From: DAOTTW01 sp034437615 | GTDB taxonomy: Bacteria; Chloroflexota; Anaerolineae; Aggregatilineales; Phototrophicaceae | Length of the DNA stretch: 8,859 bases | NCBI GenBank assembly: GCA_034437615.1 | Contig: DAOTTW010000135.1 | Span: forward strand, 1 to 8,859 | Reading direction: 5' to 3' | Part shown: positions 1-6,963 of the stretch, piece by piece | Numbering within the stretch: position 1 is the first letter of the stretch | Layout of the letters: every line of letters starts with the position of its first letter | Notes under the pieces: generated by a model | The model's database searches: none | Told to the model about the DNA's origin: nothing | The model's input: only the letters and a program-made list of their open reading frames with translations | Translations under genes and position numbers: made by a program

Positions 1-782
1 CCATCCACGAACAGCGTTTGCCCGGTGATGTAAGCGGCGGCATCGCTGCACAACCACGCGGTAACGGCGGCCATTTCCTCGGATGTGCCAGCGCGACCCA
101 TCGGAATATGCTTTTCGACCTCGGCACGTTTTTCCGGGTCATCCACCCAAGCGCTGTTAATCGGCGTCACGGTGGCACCCGGCCCGATGCCATTCACGCG
201 GATATTGCGGTTCGCATATTCAAGGGCTAGTGTGCGCGTCATGTTATCCATACCGCCCTTGCTGGCGCTGTAGCCCACAAAACGCGGCTTGGGGATTTGC
301 TGGTGTACGCTGCTGACGTTGATAATCACGCCGGGCTTATTGTCGGCCAGAAAATGCTGAATGGCCAACTGTGAGACGTGAAACGCGCCGATGAGGTTGA
401 CCTCTAGCACCTTCTGGAATTGACTCAGGCTGATCTTGTGGCTGTCGCCTGCAATCTGGATGCCTGCGTTATTAACCACCACATCCAGCCCACCAAGCGC
501 CTCAATGGATGCCTGCATCATGCGCTCAACGTCCTCGGCCTTAGAGACATCCGCTTGCACCGGGATAAAGCGCTTACCCGCGCCTTCGACCTGCCTGCGG
601 CACTCGCTGATGCCTGCCTGGATTTTGTCGATGGTTTCCTGGGCTTCTTCCTGGCTGCTGCGATAGTTAATTGCCACGTTGCAGCCCTCTGTGGCACCCA
701 TGCGGATGGCGATAGCCTGCCCGATGCCAGACGAGCCACCTGTGATGAGTACGTTTTTGCCTGCTAAGCCTTCGTAAGCCAT
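1..782 (-). CDS. SDR oxidoreductase, glucose 1-dehydrogenase type (3' end cut by window edge)
   Basis: Reading from ATG at 782-780 gives 260 codons and remains open at base 1. It is a classical short-chain dehydrogenase/reductase: the cofactor motif TGGSSGIG is at residues 14-21, NNAG at 104-107, and the catalytic tetrad is N129, S158, Y171 and K175 (YSASK). R41 after the second beta strand (NYRSS) suggests NADP(H) use. The C-terminal half (SSVHQQIP, ASKGGM, IPMG, ITGQTLFVDG) closely resembles Bacillus glucose 1-dehydrogenase (about 261 aa, EC 1.1.1.47, oxidises beta-D-glucose to gluconolactone) as I recall it. Only about a dozen C-terminal residues should be missing. Residues about 53-69 look some nine residues longer than the Bacillus enzyme between helix C and beta strand 4. 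AAAGGAAA (rc of 790-797) sits 7-8 nt before the ATG. The gene is separated from the upstream receptor gene by 232 nt with a possible terminator, so it is probably its own unit. A 3-oxoacyl-ACP reductase-like or other sugar/alcohol SDR role is the alternative. Confidence 0.88.
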   Translation of the reverse strand, partial: MAYEGLAGKNVLITGGSSGIGQAIAIRMGATEGCNVAINYRSSQEEAQETIDKIQAGISECRRQVEGAGKRFIPVQADVSKAEDVERMMQASIEALGGLDVVVNNAGIQIAGDSHKISLSQFQKVLEVNLIGAFHVSQLAIQHFLADNKPGVIINVSSVHQQIPKPRFVGYSASKGGMDNMTRTLALEYANRNIRVNGIGPGATVTPINSAWVDDPEKRAEVEKHIPMGRAGTSEEMAAVTAWLCSDAAAYITGQTLFVD

Positions 783-796
783 GTATGTATTTCCTT

Positions 797-832
797 TAGA
801 TAAGCATCTTGAACTAGATAATCGTCTTGAAC
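797..832. repeat. Two tandem 18-bp units upstream of the SDR gene
   Basis: TAGATAAGCATCTTGAAC (797-814) is followed at once by TAGATAATCGTCTTGAAC (815-832), matching at 16 of 18 positions. The pair ends just upstream of the SDR Shine-Dalgarno. It could be a duplicated operator or a chance duplication. I see no good -35 box at the right distance from the TATCTA (minus strand) in either unit. Confidence 0.8.
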
Positions 833-846
833 CGTGTGATCGTGTG

Positions 847-951
847 TTTTTTCGTTGTTCTGGTGTGGCGGACGCAGCAAGCCGCGTCCCTACACAGCCG
901 TTTTGGACCGTAGGGACGCCATTCTTGGCGTCCGGGGCGGCGTCAGCCGCC
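847..951. repeat. Intergenic palindromic repeat cluster (three consecutive hairpins)
   Basis: This 105-nt stretch between the SDR and receptor genes carries three stems in a row: 870-889 (GGACGC/GCGTCC, 8-nt loop), 914-933 (GGACGCC/GGCGTCC, 6-nt loop) and 936-951 (GGCGGC/GCCGCC, 4-nt loop). The segment TTTTTTCGTTGTTC (847-860) plus the first hairpin recurs in reverse complement at 8681-8729. The second hairpin with its AGGGAC flank recurs in reverse complement at 8475-8494, with one loop difference. Together these show a dispersed non-coding repeat family rather than isolated terminators. Confidence 0.8.
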
Positions 952-1010
952 ATAAAATACAGTCAATCATGAAAAACCTACCCCTGTGAAGGGGTGAGGG
1001 CTGAGTAGTT
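934..1010. repeat. 77-bp dispersed repeat, copy 1
   Basis: The unit begins with the GGCGGC/GCCGCC hairpin, continues through ATAAAATAC and CCTACCCCTGTGAAGGGG, and ends TGAGGGCTGAGTAGTT. The reverse complement of 8547-8630 matches it at 67 of 77 aligned positions by my hand alignment, with one extra 7-nt stretch in that copy. Copy 1 ends only 4 nt from the stop codon of the receptor gene, so it probably also forms that gene's 3' untranslated end. Confidence 0.8.
972..995 (-). terminator. Possible weak rho-independent terminator after the receptor gene
   Basis: On the minus strand, ACCCC-TTCACA-GGGGT (995-980) forms a 5-bp stem with a 6-nt loop, followed by AGG and a run of five T (976-972). 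It lies about 20 nt past the receptor stop codon, so it would end the liv operon. The stem is short and belongs to the dispersed repeat, so termination may be incidental. Confidence 0.35.
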
Positions 1011-1014
1011 GCGC

Positions 1015-2403
1015 TTACTCGTCACCCTGATTCGGGCGCAGGTCCGGTGCTTCGCTGAATTCGGTCACGGGCTGCACCTGCGGGATAAACAGGTTGGTGC
1101 CGTCATCCTGTGGGATCGTCAGCGCGTCATCACCGGATGTAGCAATGCCCCCGTCTTCAGCCTGGAAGCGCATGATGGCCATACGATTCTCAGTGGTGGC
1201 ACGCAGCCCGTCCGGGTAATGCATGCGGTAGAGGTCCATCGGGCGATAGTCCAGGTTATCAATCGTCTCTTTAACGTCCGCACCTGTGACTGCACCCAGA
1301 CTGCCGACGCGGTTCACCGTCTGTGTGTAGACCTCTTTCATGGCGTCTACGGTGCTCCAGCCGATGATGTAGGTGATATTCTGCGTGGCGAGCGAGCGTC
1401 CATTGGCTTCGGCTTGTTCCAGGATCAGCGAGATGCCGGGGTGATCCGCTTCCGAATACCACAGGAACGGCAGCGACCCCACCATGCCCTCGACGGCGGG
1501 CAGGCCATCAGACCGGATTGACGAACGGCTCAGCAGCGCGACGCTACGATCCATCGCCCAGTTGACGCCTGCTAGCTGGATGTCTTGATCCAGGCCCAGG
1601 TCATTGACGGTCTTAGCGACCAGGAACGGCCCGCTTGCGAGCGTGTTGGTGTACAGGATGTTCGCGCCTGCATCAAACAGGTTCAGCACCTGGCCGCTGA
1701 TGTCGGTGGCTGTCGGCGGGAAGTATTCCGCTGTATCGACCACATCCACGCCCTGAGCTTCACAGTAGGCGCTGGTCTCCGGTGTGTAAGCGGCTTCACC
1801 GAAGGCACCCGGCCAACTGATGTAGCCAATCGCAGGGTTCGGGTATTGGTCCGGGTTGGCTGCGACGTAATCACAGAAGGCCCCGAACTGGTCGGTATAT
1901 AGCGGGTTGGTGGCATACACCCAGCCAGGGCTGTCGGCGTCCTCACCATACAGCCCTTCAACCGAACCAGCCGAGATAAACACCGGGATTTCGTCCTCGA
2001 TCAACTGGTTGCGCAGCAGTTCCATATCCGGTGAGGCGTACATGATGAGCAGCGTGGGCTGTGGGTCCAGATTGGAGTAGAAATCATACGCGGCTTGCGT
2101 CTGTGATAGGTCGCCGCCGGTGTCGCGGTTGCTCTGCACGACATTTGCGCCGCAGATGCCGCCGCGCTCATTGTAGTAGTTGGCTGCGTCATCGAATGCC
2201 GCCAACAGGGGTTGTGTGATGAAGGCATACGAGCCGCTGATGTCGCCAAAGTGATAGACGGTGATGGTTTCGCCTGTCAGGTCCACCTCGCATTCGGTGT
2301 GCTCCATCCAATCCGGCAGCGGCTCATCGCCCACAACGTTATCCTGCGCCATCACGGGCAGGGCCAACAAAACAAGCATGAACAAAAGCAGTAACTTACG
2401 CAT
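1015..2403 (-). CDS. Branched-chain amino acid/amide-type ABC transporter substrate-binding protein
   Basis: A 462-aa extracytoplasmic solute receptor of the LivJ/LivK-like type I periplasmic-binding fold. Residues 1-19 are a classical Sec signal peptide: positive RK at 2-3, a leucine-rich core, and VMA|QD as the likely signal peptidase I site. There is no lipobox cysteine at the cleavage site. The mature part opens with the ITVYHFGDISGSYA strand (47-60) and carries alternating Rossmann-like segments such as LLIMYASPD (118-126), PVFISAG (140-146), AIGYISWPGAFGEA (191-204) and GANILYTNT (247-255). Cysteines 38, 84, 177 and 214 could form two disulfides. It is longer than E. coli LivJ (about 367 aa). 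The ATG is preceded by AGAGGGGA (about 2412-2419) at good spacing. Being last in the liv operon, it should deliver ligand to LivHM. The ligand cannot be read from sequence; the neighbouring synthetase suggests a carboxylic acid. Confidence 0.88.
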   Translation of the reverse strand: MRKLLLLFMLVLLALPVMAQDNVVGDEPLPDWMEHTECEVDLTGETITVYHFGDISGSYAFITQPLLAAFDDAANYYNERGGICGANVVQSNRDTGGDLSQTQAAYDFYSNLDPQPTLLIMYASPDMELLRNQLIEDEIPVFISAGSVEGLYGEDADSPGWVYATNPLYTDQFGAFCDYVAANPDQYPNPAIGYISWPGAFGEAAYTPETSAYCEAQGVDVVDTAEYFPPTATDISGQVLNLFDAGANILYTNTLASGPFLVAKTVNDLGLDQDIQLAGVNWAMDRSVALLSRSSIRSDGLPAVEGMVGSLPFLWYSEADHPGISLILEQAEANGRSLATQNITYIIGWSTVDAMKEVYTQTVNRVGSLGAVTGADVKETIDNLDYRPMDLYRMHYPDGLRATTENRMAIMRFQAEDGGIATSGDDALTIPQDDGTNLFIPQVQPVTEFSEAPDLRPNQGDE

Positions 2404-2432
2404 ATGTAAAATCCCCTCTAGTTAAAAATAGT

Positions 2433-2462
2433 TCGTGTAGGGACGCGCTGCTGCACGCCCCA
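2433..2462. repeat. Decayed copy of the TGTAGGGACGC hairpin unit
   Basis: GTGTAGGGACGCGCTGCTGCACGCCCC lies between livM and the receptor gene. It keeps the TGTAGGGACGC left arm of the dispersed hairpin family, but its right arm (CACGCCCC) no longer pairs cleanly. It is the only family member inside the operon. Confidence 0.5.
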
Positions 2463-2463
2463 T

Positions 2464-2497
2464 TTGCAACACCTAAACAGCGATTGCAACACTTGAA
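2464..2497. promoter_or_regulatory. Pair of TTGCAACAC direct repeats 20 bp apart, upstream of the receptor gene
   Basis: TTGCAACACCTAAA (2464-2477) and TTGCAACACTTGAA (2484-2497) match at 12 of 14 positions and are offset by 20 bp, about two helical turns. They lie in the 114-nt livM-receptor gap, roughly 60-95 nt before the receptor ATG. Regulator binding is inferred only from the spacing and place; no known box is recognised. Confidence 0.35.
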
Positions 2498-2517
2498 ACA
2501 ACATGCAGATACAATCC

Positions 2518-3630
2518 CTAATATGAATATGGGCGTATCTTCCACGCATACTTAAATATCTCCCAGCGATACGCCAGGCCACGTGGCTCCACGATTAAGT
2601 AAATTATCAGCGCCAGCCCGAACAAAATCGGTGTTAGCGCCGCGAAGATATTCACAGGGTCAACGAAGGGCAGCAACGCAGGCAGAAAATCGCGCAAGGG
2701 CGGGATGATAGCCGGGATGATGTTTTGCGTCAGGATGTTGACGAACATCACACCGAATAGCGGCCCTAGCGGATAACCCGCGCCACCAATCACCAGCATA
2801 GCCAGCAACTCAATCGACAGGTCCAGCGTGAATTTATCCAGCGACAGCGAGCCAGAATCAAAGGCCCACAGCGCACCCGCCACACCCGCATACAGCGAAC
2901 TGATGAAAAACGCCTGTAGCTTGTAGTAAAACACGTTGATGCCGAGCAATTCTGCTGCGAGGTCGTTATCACGGATGGAGACAAACGCCCGCCCGACCCG
3001 CGTGCGCATGATATTACGCGCCAGCAGGAACATCAGCACCGCTAGCGGCACCGCAATGTAAAACATGGACGATTCGCTGCTGAAGCTGAGCGGGCCTAGC
3101 GTCGGTTCGGGCATTTCCAGCGGACGTGAGCCGTTCGTCAGGTGCGCCAATGGGTAGCGCAGCACCCAGGGAATGATAAACTGTGCGGCAAGCGTGGCCA
3201 TCGCCAGATAGAAGCCCTTAACGCGCAACGACGGCAAGCCGAATAGCAGGCCGACCACGCCCGTTGCCAGGCCCGAAACCGGAATCGCCAACCAGAAGGG
3301 CATCCCGAATTCACGCGCCAGCACCGCGCCCGTATACGCGCCCACAGCCATAAACGCCGCATGACCGAGCGAGATTTGCCCGGTGTAGCCGATCAGCATG
3401 TTCAGCCCTTGCACGGCGATAGCGAAAATCGCGATGCGCACGACCACACCGATCCACAATTGCGGGATGATGTTCAGGCCCAGCGGACCGTCCAGCGTCA
3501 GCAGGGGCAGCAGCAGCAGCAACGCCAGCAACCCATTCGAGAGCCAGCGATCAAACGCTGTGCGGTTGATGGCTAAATCCTGCTCGTATTGTGTATCAAA
3601 GACCCCGGCGGGGCGGATATTCGCAGACAT
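2518..3630 (-). CDS. livM: Branched-chain amino acid-type ABC transporter permease LivM
   Basis: A 370-aa integral membrane protein forming half of the transporter channel with LivH. Hallmarks of the family are the GYTGQISLGHAAFMAVGAY block (81-99), the GLPSLRVKGFYLAMATLA segment (131-148), the cytoplasmic coupling loop around RVGRAFVSIRDNDLAAELLG (211-230) that contacts the ATPase, IGGAGYPLGPLFG (281-293), and the C-terminal VEPRGL (347-352). Long hydrophobic stretches begin at about residue 33 and recur to about 346. The first 30 residues (MSANIRPAG...) are a hydrophilic cytoplasmic extension before the first membrane segment. The length is normal for the family. The ATG is 26 nt past the livH stop, with AAAGG 8 nt before it, so livH and livM are surely co-transcribed. 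Chemical specificity cannot be inferred from the permease. Confidence 0.95.
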   Translation of the reverse strand: MSANIRPAGVFDTQYEQDLAINRTAFDRWLSNGLLALLLLLPLLTLDGPLGLNIIPQLWIGVVVRIAIFAIAVQGLNMLIGYTGQISLGHAAFMAVGAYTGAVLAREFGMPFWLAIPVSGLATGVVGLLFGLPSLRVKGFYLAMATLAAQFIIPWVLRYPLAHLTNGSRPLEMPEPTLGPLSFSSESSMFYIAVPLAVLMFLLARNIMRTRVGRAFVSIRDNDLAAELLGINVFYYKLQAFFISSLYAGVAGALWAFDSGSLSLDKFTLDLSIELLAMLVIGGAGYPLGPLFGVMFVNILTQNIIPAIIPPLRDFLPALLPFVDPVNIFAALTPILFGLALIIYLIVEPRGLAYRWEIFKYAWKIRPYSY

Positions 3631-3656
3631 AAACTAGACCTTTTTAAATGCGCCTG

Positions 3657-4856
3657 TTAAATGCGCTCAATACGGCGTTCGCCAAATAAACCATCAGGCC
3701 GCACGATCAACACCAGCATCAGCACCACATAGGGCGCGAGTTCGGTGCCGGCTTGCGTACCAGGGAACAGCAGGTTCGCCCATTCTTGCACCAGGCCAAT
3801 CACCAGCCCACCGACCAGCGCACCGGATATGGACTCCAGGCCACCAAGCAGCACCGCCGGGAACGCCCGTAACGCCAGCAACGGCAAATTCTGCGAGAGG
3901 CTGGTCGCGCCACCCTGCAACACACCGGCAATCGTGGCCAGCAGCGCCGCAATGCCCCAGGCCACCGCCAGGATGAAGCGCACACGCAGCCCGACGGATT
4001 GGCCAAGCTGCTGGTTTTCGGCGGTGGCACGCATGGCCAGCCCGACATTCGTGAAGCGGAAGAAGAGCACGAAGGCGAAGAAGGCCACCAGCGCCAGCGC
4101 AAACGTGATAGCTAGCTCTGTGCGGATGATAATCAAGCCGCCGAGCGTCTCGCGGACGTCGATGCGGATCGGGACCGGAATGCCCATATCGCGTATCCCC
4201 GCGAAAATCTGCAAGGGGATTTCCACGCTGCCCCAGATCAACTGCGTGATGCCAATCAGCATCTCACCAACGGCCAGCGTCATCAGCACCGCCGTGAACA
4301 AGGGCTGGCCGATCAGTGGGCGTATCGTGAAGCGTTCGATCACCAACCCCATCAGCGCAGAGCCGACAACGGCACCGACAATCGCCCGCACGAGACGCCA
4401 ATCTTCGCCCGGTAGCGTCATCAGCAGCGTCAGCACGACGACCAGCGCGCCGCCGATCAGCAGATTGCGCGGTTCCAGCAGCGCACGCCAGCGGTCTACG
4501 CCGATCACGATGCCCACCGTCGCCGCTGAGATGCCGACAGCCAGCAGTAAATTGACGCTGGAGGTGCTGAAGAAGCTGAAGAACAGCAAGCCGCCGAATA
4601 GCATCATGAAGCCATGCGCGAAGTTAAAGACGCCGGAGGCTTTGTTGATAATCACGATGCCGAGCGCGATCAGCGCGTAGACTGCGCCCACCAGCAAGCC
4701 GGTAATCGTGCTCTGGATCAGGCGGGCGGTGCGCTGTTCGGAGATAATCGGCGCGAGCCAGAAAAACACCGCGATCACGCCAGCGATAAACAACAGGCTG
4801 GAGACGGTGCGGCGGTTGTTTTCGTAAAGTCTAAGTACAGAGTCCAACGTGAACAC
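3657..4856 (-). CDS. livH: Branched-chain amino acid-type ABC transporter permease LivH (enlarged)
   Basis: A 399-aa permease that pairs with LivM. Family motifs are GLLVGAVYALIALG (53-66), GVFNFAHGFMMLFGG (75-89), the ATPase-coupling loop VGLAMRATAENQQLGQSVGL (271-290), FPAVLLGGLESISGALVGG (332-350) and the typical tail RPDGLFGERR (386-395). It is about 100 residues longer than typical LivH (about 290-310 aa). The extra length is an N-terminal membrane segment (about 18-38) and an insertion at about 103-160 (VGIVIGVDRWRALLEPRN..., GEDWRLVRAIVG) holding one or two more hydrophobic stretches. The start is uncertain. GTG at 4856 has AGGA only 4 nt away. An in-frame TTG at 4847 would have AAGGTG (4859-4854) at an ideal 6-nt spacing, giving 396 aa. 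The 98-nt gap from the synthetase gene holds an 8-bp tandem repeat. Confidence 0.93.
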   Translation of the reverse strand: MFTLDSVLRLYENNRRTVSSLLFIAGVIAVFFWLAPIISEQRTARLIQSTITGLLVGAVYALIALGIVIINKASGVFNFAHGFMMLFGGLLFFSFFSTSSVNLLLAVGISAATVGIVIGVDRWRALLEPRNLLIGGALVVVLTLLMTLPGEDWRLVRAIVGAVVGSALMGLVIERFTIRPLIGQPLFTAVLMTLAVGEMLIGITQLIWGSVEIPLQIFAGIRDMGIPVPIRIDVRETLGGLIIIRTELAITFALALVAFFAFVLFFRFTNVGLAMRATAENQQLGQSVGLRVRFILAVAWGIAALLATIAGVLQGGATSLSQNLPLLALRAFPAVLLGGLESISGALVGGLVIGLVQEWANLLFPGTQAGTELAPYVVLMLVLIVRPDGLFGERRIERI

Positions 4857-4870
4857 CTTTTCCTAATTTC

Positions 4871-4926
4871 AGCAATTCAGCGTTTCAGCGTTTCAGCGTT
4901 TCAGCGTTTCAGCAATTCAGCGTTTC
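4871..4926. repeat. Seven tandem 8-bp units (AGCGTTTC/AGCAATTC) upstream of livH
   Basis: Seven units of 8 bp run without a break: AGCAATTC, four AGCGTTTC, AGCAATTC, AGCGTTTC. They end about 6 nt upstream of the livH Shine-Dalgarno region (4861-4864) and lie in the livH leader. They encode nothing on the gene strand. Such an array is prone to slipped-strand length change, which would alter the leader of livH and its distance from the synthetase stop codon. Confidence 0.9.
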
Positions 4927-4954
4927 AGGCAAATGCTTAAGCTGCCGTGCTAAA

Positions 4955-6961
4955 CTACACATCCCACACCTGCAAGGCGGTCTCGACCACACTTTCGCGG
5001 CCATCGCGGTATTTCACCTGTGCCCGCACCTGCACCCGTTCGGCATCACCATACAGCGCGGCGATAATCTCATGGTATTTTTCGGCCAGCGCACCGCGCT
5101 TGAGCTTGCGCGTGCGCGTTAATTCGCCTTCGTCCGCGTCGAACTCTTTATGCAGGATTACGAAGCGGTGCAGGTGGCTTTCTGTGGGCAGCGATGCATT
5201 GACGCGCTCAATATCCGCTTTAATCAGGGCGGCCACCTGCTGCTTCTGCGATAGATCGACCATCGTGGTAAAGCTGATGGCGTTTTTCTCCGCCCAGCGT
5301 GCTACGTTGTCGAAGTCAATCACGATAATCGCGCTGACGAAATCCCTGTTTGTGCCGCCGATGGTCATAATATCCTGAATGTACGGGCTGAACTTCAAGC
5401 GGCCTTCGATGAACTGTGGGCTGAAGCGGTGGCCGTTGCGCAGTTGAAGCAGGTCTTTCACGCGCTCAAGGTAGATCAGGTGGCCGTCGTCGGTCATGTA
5501 ACCCGCGTCGCCCGTGTGGTACCAGCCTTCATCGTCCAGCACTTCGCTGGTTTTATCCGGTGCTTTATAGTAACCTGCAAAACGCGCTTCGGTGCGCACG
5601 AGAATTTCTTGATCCTCGCAGATTTTGATCTCCACACCGGGCACCAGCACGCCGACAGTTTCCAGGCGTACATCACCGGATAGATGCAGCGTGCCCATTG
5701 TCTCCGTAGAGGCGTAAAGCTGGCGCAATTCGATGCCGATAGCACGGAAGAAGCGGATCACGTCCGGGCTGAGCATCGCGCCTGCGGTCAGCACATTTTT
5801 AGCGCGGGTCAGGCCAACGCGGTCACGTAGCGGGCCGAAAACAGCCAGTTGCCCGATGCCATAGAGCAGCCGCAGATGTGGCGGGACGGGCTTACCTGCT
5901 TCTTGCAGGTCGATAAGCTGGTAGGCGACGGGCATGAACCACTCGTACAGCTTGCGGTTCAGCCAGGCGCTATCGTTGACGCGGAAGCGCACCGTACTGG
6001 CCAGGTTCTCCCAGACGCGGCTAGGGAACAGCAGGCCATATGGCGCAATCTCACGCAGGTCTATCGGCACGGTCTCTGGCCCTTCGGGGAAGTTCACGGT
6101 CATGCCACGTGTCAGGTGCGGCGTGAAGCCGAACGCCTGCTCCGTCATCCAGGCCATCGGGCTGAACGACAGCCAGTTCTGCGTGTGGTCCGCCGGAATG
6201 TAGTCATGGTTCATGTTGTTGCCGTAGCACAGTTGCCAGTTCGTAATCATGGCGAACTTGGGCAGGCTGGTCGTGCCGGATGTCATGCTGAAGATGATCG
6301 TATCCTGCGGTTGTGTCTGCGCGGCGGCCTGATCGTAGAAATTGGGATGTTCGCGCTTGTAGTCGCGGCCCAGCGCCTCAATCTCGCTAAAGCTGGCCAA
6401 CCAGGGGTCATCCTGATACGACCACATGCCCTTATCTTCCCAGTAGATCACGCGGCGGATGTTGGGCAGGTCGTCCTTGACGGCCAGCGCCTTATCGACC
6501 TGCTCTTGATCGTGGGCCAGCAGAAAAGTCGCATCAACTGTATAGGCGGCAAAGACAATATCCTGTGGCAGCGCATCGCTAAAGACGCAGCAACTCCGCG
6601 CTCGGATGCCATGTGCGGCCATCTGTCCCCAGTACATTTCCGGGTCGTTATCGCCCACGATGCACAGCGTTTCGCCTTGCGCAAAGCCCAGGCTGACCAG
6701 CCCTGCGCAGAAATCCGTTATGTGCTCGTAGCTTTCGCGCCAGGTGTATTCCTGCCAGATGCCGTACCGCTTCTTGCGCATGGCCACCTGATCGCCCAAT
6801 TCCTGCACGCGGCGCAGAAAGTTCTTCGGCAGCGTGTTGCTATCCTCTGGCGGCAGGTCAAACGTGGCGTTAAAGTCCGGCTTGTAGACTATGCCAGCCT
6901 TCGTCTGTCGATATGTAATTTCGTGTGCGTCGTGGGTTTGGGGTTGCTTGGCAATGGCCAT
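4955..6961 (-). CDS. AMP-forming long-chain acyl-CoA synthetase (AMP-binding enzyme)
   Basis: A 668-aa adenylate-forming enzyme of the large FAA1/COG1022-like type. It activates a carboxylic acid with ATP to an acyl-AMP and transfers it to CoA. Motifs in order: the phosphate-binding loop TSGTTSLPKF (227-236), YASTE (416-420), YHTGD (481-485), the hinge region ERVKDLLQLRNGHRFSP (499-515), the SPYIQDIMTIGG segment (525-536), and ELTRTRKLKRG (613-623), in which K619 is the likely catalytic lysine. Two motifs depart from consensus: S and F replace glycines of TSGTTGxPKG, and A replaces G in YGxTE. About 35 residues follow the lysine domain (640-668, ending LQVWDV). The ATG follows the livG stop by 2 nt, and its AGGAGG (rc of 6969-6974) lies in the last livG codons, so translation is likely coupled. 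The context suggests activation of the transporter's cargo. Substrate chain length or aromaticity cannot be told. Confidence 0.9.
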   Translation of the reverse strand: MAIAKQPQTHDAHEITYRQTKAGIVYKPDFNATFDLPPEDSNTLPKNFLRRVQELGDQVAMRKKRYGIWQEYTWRESYEHITDFCAGLVSLGFAQGETLCIVGDNDPEMYWGQMAAHGIRARSCCVFSDALPQDIVFAAYTVDATFLLAHDQEQVDKALAVKDDLPNIRRVIYWEDKGMWSYQDDPWLASFSEIEALGRDYKREHPNFYDQAAAQTQPQDTIIFSMTSGTTSLPKFAMITNWQLCYGNNMNHDYIPADHTQNWLSFSPMAWMTEQAFGFTPHLTRGMTVNFPEGPETVPIDLREIAPYGLLFPSRVWENLASTVRFRVNDSAWLNRKLYEWFMPVAYQLIDLQEAGKPVPPHLRLLYGIGQLAVFGPLRDRVGLTRAKNVLTAGAMLSPDVIRFFRAIGIELRQLYASTETMGTLHLSGDVRLETVGVLVPGVEIKICEDQEILVRTEARFAGYYKAPDKTSEVLDDEGWYHTGDAGYMTDDGHLIYLERVKDLLQLRNGHRFSPQFIEGRLKFSPYIQDIMTIGGTNRDFVSAIIVIDFDNVARWAEKNAISFTTMVDLSQKQQVAALIKADIERVNASLPTESHLHRFVILHKEFDADEGELTRTRKLKRGALAEKYHEIIAALYGDAERVQVRAQVKYRDGRESVVETALQVWDV

Positions 6962-6963
6962 CG

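Noticed and set aside
1..782. SDR gene as a pseudogene or truncated gene
   Set aside because: The frame is intact to the window edge and all catalytic residues are present. The missing end is due to the window boundary.
1009..1521. Plus-strand open frame of 170 codons opposite the receptor gene
   Set aside because: It is a shadow of the receptor gene, with no domain and no separate ribosome site that I trust.
3745..4680. Plus-strand open frame of 311 codons
   Set aside because: It lies wholly antisense to livH. The product is low-complexity (serine, proline, isoleucine, threonine rich) with no family resemblance, whereas the minus strand has clear LivH motifs.
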